From Altererythrobacter sp. H2 (GTDB lineage Bacteria > Pseudomonadota > Alphaproteobacteria > Sphingomonadales > Sphingomonadaceae): DNA of 64,000 bases. Position 1 is the stretch's first letter, and each line of letters opens with the position of its first letter. This document shows, in pieces, positions 1-8,100 of the stretch. Position numbers and translations under genes: made by a program. The stretch lies in assembly GCF_035319885.1 (NCBI RefSeq), contig NZ_CP141285.1, positions 1,798,001-1,862,000 on the forward strand. The letters are read 5' to 3'. The notes beneath the pieces are model-generated. The model was not told where the DNA came from. It did no database searches and was given only the letters and a program-made list of their open reading frames with translations.

Positions 1-2
1 GT

Positions 3-2147
3 CCTGAACATGTCGCGCTGACCAAAGCCGCCGCGGTTATCGAGTTCTTTCGTAACGGATCAGGCTTGGCGCTGGCAGACGACGTGCTCGCTTCCGCTCT
101 GCCGTCCATTCCCGACGAGGTCCGGACATCGGCGATCAAGGACCTGCTCGATTGGGCAGTGCTTATCCGCCAACCGCGTCTTGGGGGCTACGCGCTGTTT
201 GCCGGGAGCGACTTCGATCTCGAAGACGCTATCGGGCGCGCAATAGCACCCGTCGGAAATCAGCAGCTCGAAGAAATACCGCAGCGGGTTGGCTTCGGCT
301 TTGCAGCCGCGAAGCGGCACTACTTCCTGACAGGCGCCCTGCGGACGTTTGAGATCGCGCTACAAATTGTTGGTACGGATGATACCGCCGACCAACTGGC
401 CAAGTCTCTTCTCAATCGGCCGAAGCGAGGTAGCGGGTTGCTCGTACTGACGCTCTCGGACGGCTCTCTCCAGGCATCGGACGTCGATGCCCTCGCAAAG
501 GCGACCGCCAAGAAATTGAAGGGTGAGGGAATAATTGTCGCGATCGGCGCCGCCGCCGACAGCTTTGCGCTCCGTTCGACTGCGGCCGAGCTGCTGGCCG
601 TTGAACGGGTCATTCGCGACCACCCGCAGCTCGAAGGCGATCGCATTGCGCGTCGAGAGATCGCCGCCCGTCAGTCTCAGTGCATCGATCAGCTTCATCA
701 GACGCTCGAGGCCTCCCTGGAGACTGCGCGTTGGTTTCTGGCCCCCTCCCCTAACAAAGGCCTGCGCGAACCGCTGGCGGTGGTCGCGAGCGCTCTCGCC
801 GACGCAGGATACCCTTCGGCTCCGATCCTCAAGAGCGAGTTGCTGCAACGCGATAAGCCGTCCTCGAACGCGATGGCCGCGCTGCGCGACCTAGCCCACG
901 CGATGGTAACGCGCTTCGCCGAAGCGGACTTGGGCATCACGGGCTATCCGGCGGAACTCGGACTCTATTTGACGACGTTGAAGCCATTCGGTCTGCACCA
1001 TCAGCTCCCGTCTGGGGCGTTCTCCTTTGGCGAGCCTGACGGCAGCGACGGGGGCCAATCGCTCCAACCAGCTTGGGACGTGCTCGACGAGCTAGGTACG
1101 GAAGGGCTCGACGCGGTCTTCAAGCAATGGGCTCTCCCGCCGTTCGGTCTCAAAGCGGGCGTCATGCCGGTCTTGACCCTCGCTTACATGCTGGCCCGTA
1201 AAGACAGCGTCGCGGTCTACATCGACGGCGTGTACCAGACGGCGATCGATGACGTTGTAGTCGACAAGCTGCTGCAAAAGCCCGGCGGCTTCCGCCTGCG
1301 CCGGATTGATCGATCGATCCGCGAGACGGCGTTCCTCAGCGGGTTGGCGGAACGTCTCGCCACGGAGGCCAGTGAAGGCTCACTGCCCGTCGCGGCCGCT
1401 CTGTTCCAGCGTTTCGAAGCCCTGCCCGCTTTTTCGAAGCGGACCCATAGGCTGGATGAGGACGCGCGCGCCGTCCGCAGCGTCGTGGTGAAGGCCGAGG
1501 ATCCCGAGGCGCTGCTGTTCGATGCTCTTCCAGAGGCATTCGGCGAGAGATTGACGCCGGACCTCGTGTTCAAGGGACTGCTCGCATGCGAGGCAGCATA
1601 TCCATGCCTCCTCGTGGAATTGCGCCAAGCGCTCGCGCGAGCACTCGGTGTCGAGGTGGAATCCTTCAGCGGTATTTCCGATAGGGTCGCATCGGTGAGG
1701 GGCCTCACGAACGACTATGCATTCGATGCGTTCGCGGACCGTGCGGCCGCGATCGAGCAGGGAACTGGCGACCTCGAAAGCCTGGTCAGCGTTCTTCTGC
1801 ACCGACCCGCCCGGAACTGGTCTGATCGCGACCGCGAAGAGGCCCTGACGGAGATTGCCCGCTTTGGCCGGCGTTTCAGGGAGCTAGAGGCGCTAGCGGT
1901 TGTGCGCGATCGCCAGTCGCATACCGAAGCCCTCGCCTTGGTCGTTGGGCTCGATCCGAAAACTCCGCCACTGCTGCGCCGCTTCGTTCTGAACGACAAG
2001 GAAAAGAAGGCGGCGGCGAGCTTGGCGGACCGTGTCGTCGCCGACCTGCGAGCCGACGAAAAAACGGGACGGCTTCGCCTTGCGGCGCTCGCTCGGGCAG
2101 TCGCGATGCTGGCGGCCGAGACGGACGACGAGGTGGAAGCCGCATGA
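3..2147 (+). CDS. sspC: SspC-like ATPase, C-terminal part (5' end outside window)
   Basis: The reading frame is open to the left edge of the window, so the first in-window codon is not a start; a TTG at 66 is only an internal codon. About 715 residues are visible. No Walker A motif is present in this part, so any ATPase domain must lie upstream. The stretch near residues 55-70 (ALFAGSDFDLEDAI) resembles the region after the NTPase core in large ATP-binding proteins of defence loci. The stop overlaps the next start by 4 bases (ATGA), so it is translationally coupled to the SspD-like gene. In SspABCD phosphorothioation loci the ATPase SspC precedes the ATP pyrophosphatase SspD, and this order is the main reason for the call. 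A BREX-type ATPase is the alternative. Confidence 0.45.
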   Translation, partial: PEHVALTKAAAVIEFFRNGSGLALADDVLASALPSIPDEVRTSAIKDLLDWAVLIRQPRLGGYALFAGSDFDLEDAIGRAIAPVGNQQLEEIPQRVGFGFAAAKRHYFLTGALRTFEIALQIVGTDDTADQLAKSLLNRPKRGSGLLVLTLSDGSLQASDVDALAKATAKKLKGEGIIVAIGAAADSFALRSTAAELLAVERVIRDHPQLEGDRIARREIAARQSQCIDQLHQTLEASLETARWFLAPSPNKGLREPLAVVASALADAGYPSAPILKSELLQRDKPSSNAMAALRDLAHAMVTRFAEADLGITGYPAELGLYLTTLKPFGLHHQLPSGAFSFGEPDGSDGGQSLQPAWDVLDELGTEGLDAVFKQWALPPFGLKAGVMPVLTLAYMLARKDSVAVYIDGVYQTAIDDVVVDKLLQKPGGFRLRRIDRSIRETAFLSGLAERLATEASEGSLPVAAALFQRFEALPAFSKRTHRLDEDARAVRSVVVKAEDPEALLFDALPEAFGERLTPDLVFKGLLACEAAYPCLLVELRQALARALGVEVESFSGISDRVASVRGLTNDYAFDAFADRAAAIEQGTGDLESLVSVLLHRPARNWSDRDREEALTEIARFGRRFRELEALAVVRDRQSHTEALALVVGLDPKTPPLLRRFVLNDKEKKAAASLADRVVADLRADEKTGRLRLAALARAVAMLAAETDDEVEAA

Positions 2148-2983
2148 GCCATGAGCGCCACATTCTAGGTCTTTCGGGCGGCCGGGACAGCGCCGCGCTG
2201 GCGGTCTACATGCGTCAATATCGGCCCGAGCTGCCGATCGAATATTTCTTCACCGACACCGGCAAAGAGCTACCCGAAGTCTACAAGTTCCTCGACAAGC
2301 TGGAGGGCTTTCTTGGCCGCCCGATCGAGAGGCTGAACCCCGATCGCGACTTCGATTTTTGGCTCGAGGAATATGGCAACTTCCTCCCATCACCACGCAC
2401 GCGCTGGTGTACCCGCCAGCTCAAGCTGCGCCCTTTGGAACATTGGCTCCGCGCCGATCTCGACAGTGGCACTATCGTTCATTCCTACGTTGCGATCCGC
2501 GCGGACGAACCAAGCCGTGAGGGGTATCAAGCCACGCATCCAAACATGCGGGTTCACCTCCCGTTGAGAGACGCCGGCATCGATCGACCGGGTGTGCTTG
2601 AGATCCTCGACCAGTCGGATGTCGGCGAACCTGAATATTATCAGTGGCGTTCACGATCGGGCTGCACGTTCTGCTTCTTCCAACAGAAGATCGAATGGGT
2701 TCGGCTTTCCGAGGAACATCCGGACCGCTTTGCCGAAGCCGTAGACTACGAAAAGACCGCACTTCGTGATGGCTCGCCTTTCACCTGGAGCCAGGGGGAG
2801 AGCCTTACAGAGCTCATCGAGCCTGCGCGGGTAGAGCAGATCAAAAGCGACTATCAAAAGCGGCGCGAGCGACTGTTCCGCAATCGTCGTGTAAACCCGC
2901 TTTCGGCCAACACAGCCGAAACGATCGATGACGTCTACGGCATCGATGAGGGATCGAGTAGCTGCGTCATCTGCCACAAGTGA
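2144..2983 (+). CDS. sspD: PAPS-reductase-family ATP pyrophosphatase, SspD/DndC-like
   Basis: A 279-residue protein of the phosphoadenosine-phosphosulfate reductase / ATP pyrophosphatase fold. The PP-loop SGGRDS is at residues 11-16, followed by FTDTGKE (36-42). Cysteines at 89, 174, 177, 274 and 277 could hold an iron-sulfur cluster, as reported for DndC. In phosphorothioation systems this enzyme activates the DNA backbone with ATP before sulfur insertion. At 279 residues it is much shorter than typical DndC and closer to SspD of the single-stranded phosphorothioation system. It starts inside the stop of the upstream ATPase gene and ends one base before the stop of the convergent kinase gene. 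BrxP of type 4 BREX is a related alternative; the FGH-like operon next door favours SspD. Confidence 0.7.
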   Translation: MSHERHILGLSGGRDSAALAVYMRQYRPELPIEYFFTDTGKELPEVYKFLDKLEGFLGRPIERLNPDRDFDFWLEEYGNFLPSPRTRWCTRQLKLRPLEHWLRADLDSGTIVHSYVAIRADEPSREGYQATHPNMRVHLPLRDAGIDRPGVLEILDQSDVGEPEYYQWRSRSGCTFCFFQQKIEWVRLSEEHPDRFAEAVDYEKTALRDGSPFTWSQGESLTELIEPARVEQIKSDYQKRRERLFRNRRVNPLSANTAETIDDVYGIDEGSSSCVICHK

Positions 2984-3841
2984 TTACGCGCCGACTGCAG
3001 CCTCAATTGCTGCTGCAAATGCGACACCATCGGCCGGGCGACGTCCTTTACCGTGCTGTAGCGCCTGTTGGATCGGAGAGAACAACCACTCAGGCCCAGT
3101 CCAGTCATCCTGAGTGATTATTCCGCTGGGATGACGACCGGTGGCAACATACCAAAATACCGACGCCAACTGATAGACGTCGGACGCGGGGCAGATCACG
3201 TCACCCTGCCCGAGCCGACGATTATGGGCTTCCGGTGAGAGCCAATATTTTGGACCTATCGCCTGTTCATTTGGCGTAAGGTCGAGCTCGGGCCGGTCAG
3301 AAAAGCGACATAGCCCATAGTCACTGAGCAGCCATCGATCGCCCGAGATCAGGATATTCTCTGGCTTGATGTCACGATGCACTGCCTTCGCGTGGAGATC
3401 GGCCAACCCTCTCGCAAGTCCGCGGAACTGACCCACGTAGATTTCTGGGGCAATTGGGGAACTCTTGGCAAAATCGGACAAACTGCTTTCCGCCAGCTCC
3501 ATGACCAAGAACGGACAGCGAATTCCACGGGAGTTTTGGATATGACGCGTTTTGCCCGTTCCGCGGTAGCGCACAATGTGCTCGTGCTTCAGCTCCTTGA
3601 GGAGCCTGACCTCACGGAAGAACCTTTGCAGGACCTTTCCACGGGGGAACATAAGGAACTTCACCGCATATTCCGTGCCCGAGCTTCGTTCGACGCACCT
3701 GAATACCGAACCGTTGCCGCCACGAGCGAGCCAATCGCCGAGAATGTAGGTGCGGCCGTCCTCGGCGACTAAAGTGTCATCGATCTCAAAGTAGCGGCCT
3801 TGCTTAAGCTCGTCGGGATCAAAGTAGATCAGGCTGGTCAT
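2984..3841 (-). CDS. Ser/Thr protein kinase attached to the FGH-like operon
   Basis: A 285-residue Hanks-type kinase without a membrane segment. Visible are the glycine loop GGNGSVF (41-47), the ATP lysine K61, a helix-C glutamate near E77, the catalytic loop HRDIKPEN (155-162), a DYG in place of DFG (174-176), and SPE in the APE position (202-204). Lysine, aspartate and asparagine are all kept, so it should be active. It is the last gene of the leftward operon, and its start lies 23 bases inside the end of the DUF262 gene. Its role is not known. Phosphorylation of the DUF262 or SspF/G/H-like proteins, or of host targets on infection, would be reasonable guesses. Its stop codon directly abuts that of the sspD-like gene. 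Confidence 0.85.
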   Translation of the reverse strand: MTSLIYFDPDELKQGRYFEIDDTLVAEDGRTYILGDWLARGGNGSVFRCVERSSGTEYAVKFLMFPRGKVLQRFFREVRLLKELKHEHIVRYRGTGKTRHIQNSRGIRCPFLVMELAESSLSDFAKSSPIAPEIYVGQFRGLARGLADLHAKAVHRDIKPENILISGDRWLLSDYGLCRFSDRPELDLTPNEQAIGPKYWLSPEAHNRRLGQGDVICPASDVYQLASVFWYVATGRHPSGIITQDDWTGPEWLFSPIQQALQHGKGRRPADGVAFAAAIEAAVGA

Positions 3842-5126
3842 CGTCGGCCTCGGAGGGGCGATGGATTACCCGCCAACCCGGTTCAGTCGCACAATCGGGA
3901 TGAATCCAGCAAACATTGTAAGTCTGGAAGACCACCTCTCCGTCCCCCCAGGCAAGAAGTGCCCCGTCATCTTGATCGACGGCTTCATTGCATGCGGGAC
4001 AGTCGTGCTCGGTGGGCGGGCACATTCCGCCGCCATCCGCCTTCGTGTAGTCATCCATTATACGATAGAAAATCTTACGCTCGTCACCAGTTGGTGGGGC
4101 GGCACGATAGGTCCCTCCGATGACGGCCTTCAAGAAATCTGCGCGCCAGCGACGGCTAGATGCGGAATTGGCTTGGGAAACACACTTGATCGCATATTCG
4201 CTCAGGATATCGACGTCCGCCTCTGGCCGTATGCCATCGTCGAGCCCCCGCAGGTCATTGATCAGGGCGTCGAGAGGCTTTTCCCCTAGCGCATGACCAT
4301 CGCTTAGAAGCTCGTCGATCGCGACAAAAAGGCTATAGAAGTCCGCCTTTTGTCGGAAGCGTGTGCCCTTAATGCCACCTCTCCAACCCTCGAAAATCTT
4401 GGAGAGATCAGCGATGACGGCCTTGAACCGCTTGATGATCGCCTTGCGGTCGTCGGCCGGCCAACTGGTATGTGTGATATAGAAGTCGTCTAAGGTATCC
4501 TTCTTGTCCTGGATGCCGCCGATGAGTGCCGCCAGGATCTCCGATACATACTCTGCGTCCGCATAGCGCCTGCGATCCGTCGCCGTGAAAACGCCCGCGT
4601 CCTCAAAAAATTCCGCTACGGACAGCTCTTCAGCTACATCTAGGAAATCCCCCGGATAGTCAGCCCGCCGCAGCTCCTGGCGTGTGAGCGGCACCGTGTA
4701 TTTGTTCACGCGCATGTAGACGTCGCGCACCTCACGGTCGCTTGGGTTATCCGCTTCATTAAAATCAATGCGGTAACGCAAGAATTTGTCGGTCTCGTCT
4801 TCGTTAAAGTCTGAGAAGCGTTTGCCGAGGAATGGCCCAATGTAGGGAGATTCAAGATGAAACTCATCCCGCAGGAAAGCCAGGATTGTCGAAATCCGTT
4901 GCTGTCCATCGATAACGACGCGGTGGACGCTCCCACCCTTGATCGTCTTGGCGAGGAAAATCTTAGGTAGCGGAATGTCGCTAAGTATTGAATCGATGAG
5001 CATTATCTTGGCGCTTTGCGCCCACACTTCGCGGCGTTGGAAATCTGGTTGCAGCTCAAGACGGCCTGCATCGCTCCAATCGCGCACGTCTGCAATTGGA
5101 TGGGGGCTGATGTTCCAATGAACCAT
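3819..5126 (-). CDS. DUF262 (DGQQR-motif) protein with C-terminal zinc-binding-like motif
   Basis: 435 residues. The N-terminal DUF262 domain carries QPDFQRREVW (26-35) and DGQQR (73-77), the motif that in SspE and GmrSD proteins takes part in nucleotide binding and hydrolysis. The usual C-terminal DUF1524 HNH nuclease (HxxP) is not seen. Instead the tail has CPAC (C376, C379) and CWIHPDC (C406, H409, C412), which looks like a treble-clef or other zinc-binding site. It lies 40 bases downstream of the sspH-like gene and overlaps the kinase gene, so it is very likely co-transcribed. It could be an SspE-like effector or sensor that has exchanged its nuclease domain. The zinc site is read only from cysteine and histidine spacing. 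Confidence 0.75.
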   Translation of the reverse strand: MVHWNISPHPIADVRDWSDAGRLELQPDFQRREVWAQSAKIMLIDSILSDIPLPKIFLAKTIKGGSVHRVVIDGQQRISTILAFLRDEFHLESPYIGPFLGKRFSDFNEDETDKFLRYRIDFNEADNPSDREVRDVYMRVNKYTVPLTRQELRRADYPGDFLDVAEELSVAEFFEDAGVFTATDRRRYADAEYVSEILAALIGGIQDKKDTLDDFYITHTSWPADDRKAIIKRFKAVIADLSKIFEGWRGGIKGTRFRQKADFYSLFVAIDELLSDGHALGEKPLDALINDLRGLDDGIRPEADVDILSEYAIKCVSQANSASSRRWRADFLKAVIGGTYRAAPPTGDERKIFYRIMDDYTKADGGGMCPPTEHDCPACNEAVDQDDGALLAWGDGEVVFQTYNVCWIHPDCATEPGWRVIHRPSEADDDQPDLL

Positions 5127-5166
5127 CTATCGTATCACCTGTCTGCTGGTCTCATTTTTCCGAGTG

Positions 5167-8100
5167 CTATGCATTTCCTTCACTCGTGATGATCGCTTCG
5201 ACGACGGCATCGATGTCGTCATCCGATAGGAACGGCGCCTGCGCATAGATGATCGAAGGTTCGCCGCTCAATCGGGCCGCCAAGTGACCGAGGCCGAGCA
5301 ACTGCTCGGCGCCTTTGACGCCAAGCGCGATCTCCGACGTGCCCACGCTTGCGACCTTGAGGATCAAACGGTTGCCGAGATTATCGCGCAATTGCATCGG
5401 CATGACGTTTGCGTCGGGCCTCTGCGCAGCAAAGATAAGATGCATACCGGCAGCGCGTGCCTTCACGCCAAGCCGCGACACGTTCGCGGTCACCGCCGCT
5501 TTGTAGTCCTCGGTGAGCATCCACTCAGCAAACTCATCATGGACAAGGAACACGTAGGGCAGCCTGTCCGCAGCGGTGACCTTGGTGTTGTAAGCGCGGA
5601 TGTCTCGGGCGCCGTTTGTGCGGAACAGCTCGTAACGCCGCTCCATTTCGGAGACGAGCGCTTCCATCACCTCGACAGCGCGGGTCTGATCCACGATGAC
5701 CCCGCCCTGCAGATGAGGGAGCTGCTCGATCGCTGCGTAGTCGACCCCCATCTTCGGATCGATCAGGTAGATATGCGCCAGCGCGCTCGAATTGGTGGCA
5801 GCGATGTCGAGCAACAGAGCCTGGATAAGAACAGACTTGCCCGAGCCTGTAGCGCCCGCAACGAGCGTGTGGGGTTCGTGCGGTTGCCCGCCGGCAAATG
5901 CCCCACCTAGATTAAGATAGAGAATGTCCCCGTCGAGCTCCTTCAGGCCAAGGACGAAAGACGTGTTTACGCCGGCTGCGTTGCGGTTCACTTCACGCCT
6001 GCCCCAAACGTCCCAAAGCGACACCACCTGGCGCTGAGGCCGAGCAACACCGACGACGATTTCGCCGGGAAGCGGCGACACCGAAATTAGACGAAGCCCA
6101 TGCGTGGTAAGCAAGGCCGACTGCTTCGCCTCGATATCTTCGACGCGCAGACGGTCGCTTCCCATGAAGCGGATCAGCGCCGCGTTTGGCGTCAGTCTCG
6201 TCCCGAGGACCTTGGCCTGTAGATTATAGCCCATGAGCGCCGAGCGGAGCTTCTGAGCGGTAGTATCGAGCCAGGTCTGCTCCTCCGCGGAGTCCTCGTG
6301 CGCCTTCTGCGCGTGCGCCGCAATCAAGTCATCGATAGTCGTCGATCCGGCCGCAGGCGTTGGCGACGCCGGGGGGACGATCGTTTGGTCGGGAGCTTGG
6401 GGCGTGAACACTACAACTGGAGTCGGCTCCGAGATCGATTGGATTGGCGCGGGCGGTTCAACGATAACAGATGGTTCGGGTGATTGGGCGACGGGCGCCG
6501 CCGCCACCTCCTCATCATCGTCTTCGTCGTCGTCATAGTCATGCTGGATCGGCTTGGCCGAGACCGCAGCCTTTGGCTCGGTGGCAACTTCCTTCGTCCA
6601 ATCAACGCGCGGCGCCGGGTCACGATACTCAGGGTGGTCCCAGCTATCAGTTCCGCCCAGGCTGGCGCGCAGTGGCTTCAAGGGCTGTCCTGCCTCATAG
6701 GCTTTGAGCAACTGCCGGAGACCCTCACGGGTGAAGGTCTCCTGTAGCCCTCCATTCACATCGGGGACCACATCCTGCTCGCCGATCGAGCTTCCATCGG
6801 TCGCCGGGCCGGAAATGAAAATGTGCGAGTAGCCGCGTAGATCGATGGGAACGTCGCCGCGCCGAATACCGTCGCGGACCTGCTCGAGAAGACTAGTCTG
6901 TCCAAGCGCCGCGGTCCCGTCGAGCAGTAGGTCGGCAATCCGAGAAAGCCAGAGGTCGCGATCTAGACGCCCCGGATCGCCAAACAGGGCGTCGTCGATG
7001 CGCGCCACGGTCTGTCGCAGTTGCTGGCGTGACTTCCGGCTCGCTTCGGCAGACCCGCTTTGGTCGACATATTTTGCCTCGGTGACGATTGCCCGCAAGT
7101 GCGGTGCCCCGCCCTCCCCCACAACCAGACAAAGCGCGAGGATGTCTGCAATCCCTTCCTCGCGCTGCCCAAGCCATTGCGCGTAATCGTCGAGCAGGAA
7201 CCACGCGACGGCTGCATGACCGCCCAACTCCTCCGCGACTAGTGCCCGGCTAAGGACGAGGCCGATCAGCTCGCCGGCGGAAACGCCGCGCTTCGCGGCG
7301 CGAAGCACGATATCGCCGGAAATGGTGTTGGCATCGTCTATTAGGCGCTTGGCGAGTTTCGAGAGGCGCTCATCATCCAGACCGAGCGAGAGTTCCGTCA
7401 ATCGGCGGCGAACAAGGACATTGAGGATCCGCAGTTCAGACGTGGACGAGACGACCATATTGCGGCCATGCGTCCGCTGCCTACGGTAGCGGATGACATT
7501 GATGCCCTGGGCAGCAAGCTGTCGCTTGTCGAGCAGGTCGTCATATGTAGCGACCCATTCCGCGAGCTCGTGGACCTCGTCGAACATGGCCTTCAGGCCC
7601 GAGTCCTGGAAGGATATCTGCCGCGCCGGCAGGTAGTGCTCTTCGGACGCATGCGACTGCCGGCGGATCACGTTCGCGACCGCATCGACATAGGCCCAGC
7701 CGGCATCGGGCTGGCGCGGACAGGTCAGGTAGACCGTCGCCTTAAGCTCATCTTCGGTCGTAACGCGCCGGTAGGACCACCGAGCCGGGACATGCTCCAA
7801 CAGCGACGGGTTCGTAGCTGTGGCAGGCACCGGGAACCACTGTTCACGCGCCTGCCGAGACACCACATCGTGAAGGAAGGCGATGTCAATTTCACGGGCC
7901 GCATTGCTTGGCCGTATGGCACCGCTGTCGAGCATCACGCCAATGCGCAGCTTCGACATGAAATTCCGAGATGTCTCGCTCACGACGACGGCGTCCGGGT
8001 CCCCTTCGGAGCGATCCAGCAGCTCACCGTAGACATGGGATAGGCGCGAGCGATCACGATGGCGGACGAGGACGTTGCAATGAACCTCTTCTTGGTCCTG

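Noticed and set aside
2144-2983. Assimilatory PAPS/APS reductase (CysH)
   Set aside because: No sulfur assimilation genes adjoin it. The cysteine pattern and the coupling to a large ATPase gene fit DNA sulfur modification better.
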